Shown piece by piece: positions 27,583 through 36,261 of a stretch of 64,000 bases of DNA. The notes under the pieces were generated by a model. That model made no database searches. It was given only the letters and a program-made list of their open reading frames with translations, and had not been told where the DNA came from. A program made the translations under genes and the position numbers. Numbering within the stretch: position 1 is the stretch's first letter; each line of letters opens with the position of its first letter. The stretch lies in NCBI RefSeq assembly GCF_000447205.1, contig NZ_AUWY01000048.1, positions 7,501-71,500 of the forward strand. The letters are read 5' to 3'. This DNA comes from Sphingobium ummariense RL-3 (GTDB taxonomy: Bacteria > Pseudomonadota > Alphaproteobacteria > Sphingomonadales > Sphingomonadaceae).

Positions 27583-28979
27583 TTCACGTCTCCCGCGCCA
27601 ATCTGGCCGAGTTCGAAGTCGCTGACCGGACGCCGCTTGGGGTCCATCGCGTCGTAGAGCAGCGCGCCGTCGATCCACACCTTTTCCGGCCGGGTATAGG
27701 TGCTGAAGGGGTTGCCGTTCCACAGCACGACGTCGCCCATCTTGCCGGGCTTCAGGCTGCCGGTCCGGTCGGCGATGCCCATGGCCCGCGCCGGGTTGAT
27801 CGCGAGCCAGGTCCAGGCGACCTCGTCCGAGATATTCATCCCCATCCGCCGCCCGGCGCCCAGCGCCTTGGCGGCTTCCTGGTTCAGCCGCTGGATGCCG
27901 TTCTCGTCGTCCGAATGGACGATCGCGCAGGCACCGGCCTGGTGCACCAGCGGAATATTCTCCTTGATGCCGTCATAGGCTTCCATCTTGAAGCCGTACC
28001 AGTCGCCCCACATGGCGGAGCAGATACCGTTCTCCCGCAGCAGGTCGGCGATCTTGTAGCTTTCGACCGCATGGTGGAAGGCCGCGACCTTGTAGCCGAA
28101 CTCCTTCGACATATCGATGACATTGGCCATTTCGTCGGCGCGGTAGCAATGGTTGTGGACCAGGATCTTGCCTTCCAGCGTGTCGGCCAGCGTTTCCATG
28201 GCGAGGTCGCGGACCTGCTCCTTCCCGGCGGCGCGCTTCTTCTGATATTCGCGCGCCTTGATCCAAGTCTGGCGGTTGACGGCCATGTTGCCCATGCGGG
28301 TGCTGGGCTCGCGGCCCTTGGAGCCATAGACCCGCTTGGGATTCTCGCCGCAGGCCATCTTCAGGCCCTGCGGCGCGCCGGGGAACTTCATCCCCTGCAT
28401 CGTGCGGGCGTAGACATTCTTCAGCGTCACGCTGCGCCCGCCGAACAGGTTGGCCGATCCGGGCAGGATCTGCAGCGTCGTCACGCCGCCATTGGCAAGC
28501 GCGCGCGAGAAGCCGGGATCCTGCGGCCAGACGCTGTGCTCCGCCCAGACATGCGGCGTGACAGGAGAGGTTGCCTCATTTCCATCCGACAGCGCCTCGA
28601 CGCTGGGGGACGGATAGTCGCCCAGATGGCTGTGGATGTCGATGACGCCGGGCGTCACATATTTGCCGGTGCCGTCGATCACGACGACATCGGCCGGGAT
28701 CGGCGTGTCGGGACCACCGACCGCCGTCACCTTGCCATCCGACAGGAAGACGACGCCCCCGTCGATCCGCGCGCCTTCGCCGTCGAAGATCGTCGCGCCG
28801 CGGATCACCGTCGGTCGGCCCGGAAACGGCACATAGGTCGAGGGATAGGGGTTTTCCGGCTCGGCGGAGGACCCTTGGGTCTGCGCCGGCTTGTCGTCCT
28901 CCTTCTTCGCCACGGCCTGCCCGCTTACGCCCGCCAGCAGCGCGAGCGACAGCAGCATGAGGCTGCGTCTCTTCATCAT
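27579..28979 (-). CDS. Secreted amidohydrolase-family protein with intact metal motif
   Basis: 466 residues; signal peptide ends near GQAVAK. The metal motif HSH is present in YVTPGVIDIHSHLGD, with further His in ILVHNHCYR and AAFHHAVES and an Asp in IVHSDDENG. The C-terminus carries GSLKPGKMGDVVLWNGNPF, the closing strand of the amidohydrolase fold. It is likely a periplasmic peptidase/imidopeptidase-type enzyme (prolidase-like relatives exist). It lies just after the peptide transporter gene, overlapping the next amidohydrolase, so the three probably form one operon for peptide use. Confidence 0.85.
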   Translation of the reverse strand: MMKRRSLMLLSLALLAGVSGQAVAKKEDDKPAQTQGSSAEPENPYPSTYVPFPGRPTVIRGATIFDGEGARIDGGVVFLSDGKVTAVGGPDTPIPADVVVIDGTGKYVTPGVIDIHSHLGDYPSPSVEALSDGNEATSPVTPHVWAEHSVWPQDPGFSRALANGGVTTLQILPGSANLFGGRSVTLKNVYARTMQGMKFPGAPQGLKMACGENPKRVYGSKGREPSTRMGNMAVNRQTWIKAREYQKKRAAGKEQVRDLAMETLADTLEGKILVHNHCYRADEMANVIDMSKEFGYKVAAFHHAVESYKIADLLRENGICSAMWGDWYGFKMEAYDGIKENIPLVHQAGACAIVHSDDENGIQRLNQEAAKALGAGRRMGMNISDEVAWTWLAINPARAMGIADRTGSLKPGKMGDVVLWNGNPFSTYTRPEKVWIDGALLYDAMDPKRRPVSDFELGQIGAGDVK

Positions 28980-28990
28980 GCGATCCCCTG

Positions 28991-30511
28991 TTATTGTTGC
29001 GCCGGGGCGCCTTCGCCCAGGTGCATCATGCGTTTGACATAGGGCGACACCAGCAGCACCAGCGCCCCCACGATGATGGCAAACCAGCCGATCTTGCCAT
29101 AGACGTCAAGCACCTGCGTCACCGATCCGTCCTCCCCGCCCCCCGTCGCGCGAGCGATCAGGCCGGCGATGAAATTGCCCGCCGCCATCGCGAGGAACCA
29201 GGTGCCCATTACCAGCCCGACCATCGAGGAGACGGACAGCCGCGTCATCGCCGACAGGCCGACCGGAGAAAAGCACAGTTCCGCCATGGTATGGAGCAGA
29301 TAGATCAGGAAGACGAAGATCACCGGCGTCAGGCTGGCGCCCGCCATCTTTGCCCCTGCGACCAGCACCAGGAAGCCGGCGCCGCACAGCACCAGACCGA
29401 TGCCGAACTTCGCGGGCGAGGACGGTTCCAGGCGCCGCCGGTCGAGCAGGGTCCAGAGCAGCGCGAACAGCGGGGCCAGCAGGATGATGAAGACCGAGTT
29501 GACCGACTGGAACAGCGACGCAGGCACCTCCCACCCCAATATGGCCCGGTCCACATGGCGATCGGTGAAGATGTTGAGTGACGATCCGGTCTGCTCGAAC
29601 AGGCCCCAGAAAAGCGGGTTGAGCGCGATCAGGAACAGCGCCGCGAACATCCGGTCGCGGTCCACCGGCGACAGCACGGCCACGGCGCGCCAGACGATAT
29701 AGGCGACGGTCAGCGCGGAGAAGACCAGCAGCGCATAGCCGAGCAGTTCGGCATAGCGGATCACCAGCCAGATCGCGACCACGCCCAGCGCCGCGCCGAC
29801 ATAGATCGCCCATTCGCGCGTCAGCCCGACCGCGACGGGCTCGCACAGGGCCTTCGGCTCGGGCGGCTCGCCCTGCCCCAGCAGCCAGGGCTTCAGCCAC
29901 ACGAACATGACGAGGCCCAGAAGCATGCCGACGCCCGCCGCGCCGAAGCCCCAGCTCCAGCCCCAGCGCTCGCCCAGCAGGCCGCAGACGATCGGCCCCA
30001 GCATCCCACCCATGTTGATCCCCATGTAGAAGATCGAATAGGCCGGGTCTCGCCGCGTGTCGTCGCGCGGATAAAGCTCGCCCACCAGGACCGAGATATT
30101 GGCCTTCAAAAAACCCGTGCCGACGATGATGCTGGCGAGCGCAAGGTAAAAGCCGTTGAGGAACAACGGATCCTGGCCACCCGGCCCCTCCGTCACCGCG
30201 ATCAGGAAATGGCCGAAGGCGATGAAGATGCCGCCGGCGAACACCGCCTTGCGCGGCCCGAGATAGCGGTCGGCCAGATAGCCGCCGATGACCGGCGTGA
30301 TGTAGACCAGGGAGGTGTAGGCGCCGTAGAGGAGATAGGCCTGCTCGTCGCCGAACAGGAAATGCTTGGTGAGGTAGAAGATCAGGATCGCGCGCATCCC
30401 GTAATAGGAAAAGCGCTCCCACATTTCCGCGAAGAACAGCAGGTACAGCCCGCGCGGATGGCCGAGCCAGGTCTTGCCCGCCCCGGCGATTGCCATGTCT
30501 GAGGTCGCCAT
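28991..30511 (-). CDS. POT/PTR-family proton-dependent oligopeptide transporter
   Basis: 506 residues from ATG at 30511 with an AAAGGGG ribosome site. The N-terminus shows the POT motif ExxER: EMWERFSYYGMRAIL. Next come GGYLADRYLGPRKAV and the PTR2 signature around FYMGINMGGMLGPIVCG (FYMGINMGG). About 12-14 membrane helices are predicted by eye. It would import di- and tripeptides with protons across the inner membrane. Two secreted amidohydrolases follow 11 bases downstream, consistent with breakdown and uptake of peptides or cyclic amides. Confidence 0.92.
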   Translation of the reverse strand: MATSDMAIAGAGKTWLGHPRGLYLLFFAEMWERFSYYGMRAILIFYLTKHFLFGDEQAYLLYGAYTSLVYITPVIGGYLADRYLGPRKAVFAGGIFIAFGHFLIAVTEGPGGQDPLFLNGFYLALASIIVGTGFLKANISVLVGELYPRDDTRRDPAYSIFYMGINMGGMLGPIVCGLLGERWGWSWGFGAAGVGMLLGLVMFVWLKPWLLGQGEPPEPKALCEPVAVGLTREWAIYVGAALGVVAIWLVIRYAELLGYALLVFSALTVAYIVWRAVAVLSPVDRDRMFAALFLIALNPLFWGLFEQTGSSLNIFTDRHVDRAILGWEVPASLFQSVNSVFIILLAPLFALLWTLLDRRRLEPSSPAKFGIGLVLCGAGFLVLVAGAKMAGASLTPVIFVFLIYLLHTMAELCFSPVGLSAMTRLSVSSMVGLVMGTWFLAMAAGNFIAGLIARATGGGEDGSVTQVLDVYGKIGWFAIIVGALVLLVSPYVKRMMHLGEGAPAQQ

Positions 30512-30720
30512 GAGCCCCTTTGGTTGCCTTATATCGTTCCGGCCCACGGCCGGCGGATGGCATGGGTGTAGAGCGGGACGGCCCGTCCTGTCAAAAGCGG
30601 AGCTTGGGCAGGCGAAAGTTTGGGTTGCAGCGCCTTCCCCTGATACACAGCTCCAGGCCGGATGGGAAAGCGCGAACGCGCCCTTGCGCCGAGAGCCGAG
30701 CCGCGCCATCTGTCCTGCCG

Positions 30721-31299
30721 ATGTTCAACGACCGTTCTACCCCTCTCTCGCTCCTCCAGACTCGTCGCTCCGGCAAGCCGCGCGACCTGGTCGCACCCGG
30801 CCCCGATGACGCGCAGTTGCGGGAGATACTGGAAGTCGCGCTGCGCACGCCCGATCACGGCAAGCTCGCCCCCTGGCGCTTTGTGATCGTGCCGGCGGAC
30901 AAGCGCAGCGCCCTGGCGGACCTGCTGGAAGCGTCCTACCGCGCCGAGAAGCCCGATGCCGGGCGGCTGGAGATCGAGGCGATGCACCAGTTCGCGCATC
31001 AGGCGCCGACATTGGTGGTCGCTCTGTCCGCCCCTGTCGAGGGGAGCAAGATTCCGTTGTGGGAACAGGAACTGTCGGCTGGCGCGGCGATCATGAACCT
31101 GCTCCACGCCGCCCATGCGCTGGGGTTCGCCGGCGGCTGGCTGACGGGCTGGCCCTGCTATAACGGGGATGTGCGCACCGCCTTTGCCGGTGAGGGCGAG
31201 CGGATCGCCGGTTTCGTGTTTCTGGGCACGCCGGGGAAGCCGCTCGAAGAACGACCGCGGCCAGATTATGACAAAATAGTATCTATATGGGACAGATAG
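30721..31299 (+). CDS. Nitroreductase-family flavoprotein
   Basis: 192 residues from ATG at 30721. The motifs LLQTRRSGKPRDLVAPGP, ALRTPDHGKLAPWRF and GWLTGWPCYNGD are those of the YdjA-like branch of FMN-dependent nitroreductases. Soluble, cytoplasmic; would reduce nitro compounds or quinones with NAD(P)H. It runs divergently from the peptide transporter gene and is followed 72 bases later by a GntR regulator on the same strand, which may share its control. Confidence 0.88.
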   Translation: MFNDRSTPLSLLQTRRSGKPRDLVAPGPDDAQLREILEVALRTPDHGKLAPWRFVIVPADKRSALADLLEASYRAEKPDAGRLEIEAMHQFAHQAPTLVVALSAPVEGSKIPLWEQELSAGAAIMNLLHAAHALGFAGGWLTGWPCYNGDVRTAFAGEGERIAGFVFLGTPGKPLEERPRPDYDKIVSIWDR

Positions 31300-31324
31300 T
31301 TACTTTTGTACGACAAAATAGCAT
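31270..31324 (+). promoter_or_regulatory. Direct repeat GACAAAATAGYAT before the GntR gene
   Basis: GACAAAATAGTAT (31270-31282) and GACAAAATAGCAT (31312-31324) are 42 bp apart, four helical turns, and very AT-rich for this genome. The first lies in the last codons of the nitroreductase gene. A smaller inverted repeat TATCT...AGATA lies between them (31281-31299). They are candidate binding sites for the downstream GntR protein. Confidence 0.4.
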
Positions 31325-31371
31325 AGCGTCCTGAGTTGACGCGCATGGCTGTATTATGCCACTGATGCACT

Positions 31372-31716
31372 ATGGCCGACGACTCCAAGCCCGTATATCT
31401 CCGCCTGCGGGAGATTATTGCCGCTTCCATCCTGGACGGCGACTATGCTGATGGCGATCTGCTTCCCTCGGTTCGCGCCTTCGCGGCGCAGCAGGGCGCC
31501 AATCCGCTGACCGTGGCGAAGGCCTATCAGAGCTTTCAGGATGACGGGTTGGTGGTGGTGAAGCGCGGGGTCGGCATGTTCGTCGCCGAGGGCGCGACCC
31601 GTCGCCTGCGCGAGACGGAACGCTCCCGCTTCCTCGATACGGTGTGGCCGCCGGTGGCGCAGCAGATCCGCCGGCTCGGCCTGCGGCTGGACGATCTGGA
31701 CCTGCAGAAGGCCTGA
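31372..31716 (+). CDS. GntR-family regulator, short YtrA-like type
   Basis: 114 residues. The N-terminal winged helix (about 5-75: VYLRLREIIAASILDGDYAD, LLPSVRAFAAQQGANPLTVA, VGMFVAEGA) is complete. The C-terminus is only about 40 residues, as in the YtrA subfamily, with no large ligand domain. YtrA-type genes usually precede ABC transporter genes; here none follows, since the next gene is convergent. It may control itself and the upstream nitroreductase through the repeats nearby. Confidence 0.85.
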   Translation: MADDSKPVYLRLREIIAASILDGDYADGDLLPSVRAFAAQQGANPLTVAKAYQSFQDDGLVVVKRGVGMFVAEGATRRLRETERSRFLDTVWPPVAQQIRRLGLRLDDLDLQKA

Positions 31717-31800
31717 CCGTTTTCCCGCCCTTCTTCGCAAGAAAGAAGCAGCGTCGGGTTTTCCATTATGCCGCCCGGCATGACCGGTACCGGCAAAAGA

Positions 31801-31822
31801 AAGGGCGCCTAGAGGCGCCCTT
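31801..31822 (-). terminator. Terminator of the TonB receptor gene
   Basis: Perfect 9-bp stem AAGGGCGCC/GGCGCCCTT with loop TAGA, followed on the minus strand by TCTTTTG. It sits 25 bases after the receptor stop codon; it may also stop the convergent GntR transcript. Confidence 0.7.
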
Positions 31823-32355
31823 CCCATTCCATCCTGATCCCGCGGATCAGAAGGTCGTCGACAGCGAGAAGTTGAAGGTCGTCCCGATGTCATAGGCGTT
31901 GTACGTCACCGTATTGGTGCCGTTCGACTGGGTTTCCTTATATTTGTTGCCGGTGATGTTCCGCGCTTCGAACTTGAAGTCGAACTGGCGGTCCAGCACA
32001 TGGATGCCCTGCCGGACGACGAAGTCCAGGTTTATGCCCGGATATTCATACACGTCGGGCTGGTCCTGGTTGGCAAGGCCGCGGCTGGTAACGCGCTTGC
32101 TGGCATAGGACAGGATCAGGGTCTGCTGCGACAGATTCTCCTGGTCTTCCAGGCCAAGCTGGAAGTTCACCAGATGGTCCGACTGCCCCGTGAGCGGCGC
32201 GCCGTCGCGGAAGAAGTCGGTCGCCAGGGTCGACGATGCGCCGAACACCGCGACCGTGTCGCCCTCGCTGACCTTCAGCTTGGACTTGGTATAGGTGTAG
32301 TTGGCGATCGCCACCACGCGGCGGGTCGAGAAGAATTCGCCGCTCGCCAGGTTGG

Positions 32356-34001
32356 CCCGCCTTATTCACCAAAAGTGTCCTGAAGGGTTGGCGGGAGTGG
32401 CGTAAGCCTCTGATCTGAATTAGGAACTGGGTGTCTAAGCCGAACCTGCCGCAGGGCAGAAAATGCCACGGGCCACACCCGCCATGAACGATGATATCGC
32501 AAGCTCATTTGGATTCCCAGCAGTCGGCCGCAAGAAAATCACAGCTGCGTTCGACGGTGGCCGGCTTACCTCGGATGGCGGTGTTCTACTGCTTGCACAG
32601 GCCGAGCGCGCGATGGGGATTTGCCAGCGCCTGGCGGCTTGTATTGCCGATCCGCGCGATCCAGCGCGGGTGATCCATCGCCTGGATGACATTCTGCGTG
32701 CCCGTGTGTTCGCGATTGCGTGCGGCTATGAGGATGCCGATGATCTCGATGCTCTGCGCGACGATCCAGGCTTCCGCCTGGCGCTCGGCAAGCTGCCGGA
32801 ATCGGGCGCGGGGCTGGCCAGCCAACCGACGATGAGCCGGTGGGAAAATGCACCGACTACGCGCGAACTGGCCAGCATGATGGCCGCGATGATCGACATC
32901 TACTGCGCCAGCTATCCCGCCCCTCCGACAGCGGTCACGCTGGATATCGACGACACGTGCGACGTCGTGCATGGCTATCAACAGCTCTCGTTCTGGAACG
33001 GGCATCATGGGGAGCGCTGCTTCCTACCGATCCATATCTACGACACCGCGACCGGCAGGCCGGTGGCCATGCTGCTGCGCACAGGCAAGACGCCTTCTGG
33101 AAAGGAGGCGGCGGGGCACATCCGACGCCTGGTGCGTCACCTGCGCCGTAATTGGCCCGATACCCACATCACTATCCGCGGCGACGGGCACTATGGTCGA
33201 CCCGAGGTCATGGCCTACTGCGATGCGGCCCGCGTCGATTACGTGTTCGGCCTGCCCACCAATTCAGCGCTGCGCGCCGATCCCGCCATTGTTGCGGTCG
33301 CCGATGCCTGCGCGGTCAAGCGCGCCCAGCGTCAGTGTCCCGTCCTGCGCAACTATGCCGAGACCCGCTATGGGGCAAAGACCTGGAAGTGCCAGCGTCG
33401 CGTCGTTGCACGGATCGAGGCCAGCACGCTGGGCATGGACATCCGCTATGTCGTCACCTCGTTGGCAACAGGATCGGCCGAGCACATCTACGACACGCTC
33501 TACTGCGCGCGTGGTCAGGCCGAGAACCTGATCAAGCGCCACAAGTCCCAGCTCGCCAGCGACCGAACCTCGTGCCGCTCGGCCAATGCCAATCAGATGC
33601 GCCTGATACTGCACACTGCCGCATACTGGCTGCTATGGCGCATCCAGCAGGCGATGCCCAGGACCGCTGCTCTGGCAAGCGCGGAGTTTACCACCTTGCG
33701 CCTGCGGCTGCTCAAGGTCGCTGCGCGCGTCGTAGAAAGTGCTAGCCGCATCCGCATTGCCTTCGCTTCCGCCTGTCCGGATGCCGACCTGTTCCGCGCC
33801 CTCGTTCTCCGGCTGAAGCCTGCGCCGACGTAGCCCATGCGGCAGCGCCGCAGAACTCCGAGCCCAGCCCTTCAACCCGAAAAGCCCATCAATCCGAATG
33901 CGGTGAAACAAACGCCAGCGATGCCGGTCGTCCGCGCAATACAGCCAGCCGCAGCAAATGCCCAGAGCGGGCCCGAAACCGAGCGTCGTGAATAAGAGAG
34001 G
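32356..34001 (+). mobile_element. IS1380-family insertion sequence, 1646 bp, with 4-bp target duplication
   Basis: Ends read CCCGCCTTATTCACC on the left and, in reverse complement, CCTCTCTTATTCACG on the right; these imperfect inverted repeats share TTATTCAC. The flanks are TTGG at 32352-32355 and TTGG at 34002-34005, the target duplication. The size, 4-bp duplication and transposase all fit IS1380. It is inserted opposite to the receptor gene. Because host frame and duplication are intact, the insertion is recent. Confidence 0.92.
32463..33833 (+). CDS. IS1380-family transposase
   Basis: 456 residues, full length (ATG at 32484 would give 449). DDE-type motifs are visible: TLDIDDTCDVVHG (first Asp), IRGDGHYGRPEVMAYC (second Asp) and YCARGQAENLIKRHKSQL (Glu in the Y-x-G-x-x-E-N-x-I-K motif). 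No internal stop or frameshift, so the element should still be able to move. It fills nearly the whole IS. Confidence 0.93.
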   Translation: MPRATPAMNDDIASSFGFPAVGRKKITAAFDGGRLTSDGGVLLLAQAERAMGICQRLAACIADPRDPARVIHRLDDILRARVFAIACGYEDADDLDALRDDPGFRLALGKLPESGAGLASQPTMSRWENAPTTRELASMMAAMIDIYCASYPAPPTAVTLDIDDTCDVVHGYQQLSFWNGHHGERCFLPIHIYDTATGRPVAMLLRTGKTPSGKEAAGHIRRLVRHLRRNWPDTHITIRGDGHYGRPEVMAYCDAARVDYVFGLPTNSALRADPAIVAVADACAVKRAQRQCPVLRNYAETRYGAKTWKCQRRVVARIEASTLGMDIRYVVTSLATGSAEHIYDTLYCARGQAENLIKRHKSQLASDRTSCRSANANQMRLILHTAAYWLLWRIQQAMPRTAALASAEFTTLRLRLLKVAARVVESASRIRIAFASACPDADLFRALVLRLKPAPT

Positions 34002-36261
34002 TTGGAGAGGTCGAAATATTTCTGCAGCTCGACTTCGCCGCCATAGAGGCGCGCCTTGGGGGCGTTGGCAAAGCTGGTGATGAACTCGCCGCCCGTGATG
34101 AAGGTCTCGATCGGGTTGTCGATATTCTTGTAGAAGCCCGACAGCGAGAAGCGCTGGTCACGCCCGAAATACCATTCATAGCGGGCTTCCGCATTGAACA
34201 GCTTGCTGTCCTGCAGGAAGGGGTTGCCCTGATAGCGGCGGTTGGTGTCCGGGTCGAAGTAGAACTGATAGATCAGCTCGCGGAACTGCGGCCGCGCGAT
34301 GGTCTTCGACGCATTCAGGCGAACCTGCATGTCCGGGCGGAACTGCCAGGTGAGCGTGGCGGCGGGCAGCCAATAATCGTTATCGAGGCTCGTCGCCGCG
34401 GTGCTCGCGCCCGGAACGGTGAAGACCTGGATCGGGGAAACGACTTCCTTGGCCTTCTCGTAGCGGACGCCGGCGTCGATCGACAGCTCCGGCGTGATCT
34501 GCCAGTTGAGCTTGCCGTATCCGGCATGGTTGCGCAGCGTCGCGCGGAAGGCGGGATTGCCCTCGTTGGTCTCGATCAGGACGATATTGTAATGATCGAC
34601 GACCGCCGGCTCGAGCAGATAGTTGGGCCGGAACATGCCGACGCCCTGCGGAAAATCGCTGGGCGCGGTGAACTGGAAGTCGCGGCGTGAGCTGGTGCGG
34701 TTGGTGTCCAGGTAGGCATAGCCCGCGGTCAACGACAGGTCCGGAACGGGCTTGTAGGTCAGGTCGATGCCGCCGGACCACAGATCCTCGTTCAGGTCCG
34801 AATAGCTGATCGTTGCATCACCGCCATTGCCGTTGTTCAGGCGGTTGACGAAATAATTGCCATAGGGGTCGGACGCCGCATTGGTCCGCACATATTCCAG
34901 CGTCAGCTCCTCGGGCGCCTCGCGCTGCGAGTTCGCATAGCCGCCGCGCACGTCCACGCTGAACTCGGGCGACAGCTTGAATTCACCGACGAGCTGGGTG
35001 TCGATCAGCTGCCGCTCATACCAGGCGGTGTCCTGCTGCATGAAATCGACGTCGGTTTCCTGGCGATGGCCGATACCGAGCCGCGTGTGCTTCAGCGTGT
35101 CGCGGATATAGAGGTTGGTCCAGCGGATCTTGTTGTCGCCGAACTCCAGGCCGAGGCCGAGCAGGCCGTTCACGATGATGCGGTTGTCGGTCGTGACGCG
35201 CTGGAAATCATTTTCCAGCGTGCCGAGGTCGGGGGTCAGCGAGTTCTGCTGGCGCTGGTCGCGCGTCACCCACCGATTGCTGTAGCCCGCCGTCGCGATC
35301 AGGCCCAGGGTGGAACCGCCCAGGTCGAAGGACGTGCCGCCCGAGACGGTCGTCGTGAAATTGGGCTCGATGTCCTTGATGCGGTGCACCAGGCCGTTGT
35401 TCGCGTTGACGAGTTGTCCTGCGATCGCCGTGGTGTCGACATTGCCGGAACTGATCCGCTCGCCGCTCTTCAGGAAGGCGGCCATGGCAGGGGCGATATC
35501 ACGCCGGCCGTTGTCGAAGCCGGTCCAGTCGCTGGCGCTGCCATAATAGCTGTAGCCCATCTGGAACGTCGTTTCGGTATTGGCGCCAATGCCGCCGCTG
35601 ACGGTCAGGAAGCTTTCGGCCGGAACCGCGCTGGTGGTCAGGTTGATGACGCCGCCGCCGAATTCGCCCGGATAGTTGACCGAATAGCTCTTCTGCACGA
35701 GCGAGGAGGAGACGATGTTGGTCGGAAACAGGTCGAGCGGGACGACTCGCTTCAGCGGCTCGGGGCTGGGCAGCGGCGAGCCGTTGAGCAGCGCGAGCGA
35801 ATAGCGGTCGCCCAGGCCGCGGACATAGACGAAGCCGTTGCCCACGACGCTGAGGCCGGTGACGCGGCCCAGCGCGCCGGCGATATTGCCTTCGCCCGTG
35901 CGCGCGATGTCCTGCGACGACAGAACCGACACGACGGCGGGCGCGCTGCGCTGGATGTTGGCGGTGCGCCGCCCGGTCACGACGATGTCGCCGCCAGGGA
36001 TGGACACGTCCGGCGGCGTTCCCTCGTCCTGGCCGGCTTCGGTCGCCGACTGCCCCGGCGCGGCGGCCGGATCGGCGGCCTGCGGATCAGCGGTTTGCGC
36101 GATCGCGGCGGGGGCGATCAGTGCGGATGAAAGGAGCAGCAGGCCCGCGAACTTGAGCGGCGTCGCCATCTAATGTCCCCTAATATTGAATTTGCGCAAT
36201 CGGGGCGGAAGGCGGCTCGCATGAGACCGTCTCCCGCCCCGTATATGGGCTCAGGCGGCCC

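Larger units (their letters stand above)
31847..36169 (-). pseudogene. TonB-dependent outer-membrane receptor, interrupted by an IS
   Basis: The gene starts at 36169 and stops at 31847 but carries a 1646-bp IS at 32356-34001. Taking out the IS and one copy of the 4-bp duplication leaves 2673 bases, exactly 891 codons with no stop. The intact product would have a signal peptide (ending PAAIAQ), a plug domain (DIVVTGRRTANIQR, GLSVVGNGFVYVRGLGDRYS) and a 22-strand barrel ending in the typical terminal Phe (FNFSLSTTF). The junction rejoins as YFDLSNL-ASGEFFSTRR. As it stands translation stops after about 722 native residues plus IS-coded ones, losing the last strands, so the receptor is probably non-functional. 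It is the third gene of a TPR-lipoprotein-receptor set with PhoB-box-like promoters. Ligand unknown. Confidence 0.93.

Noticed and set aside
31847-36169. Two separate TonB receptor genes
   Set aside because: Exact frame restoration after removing the IS and one TTGG shows a single interrupted gene.
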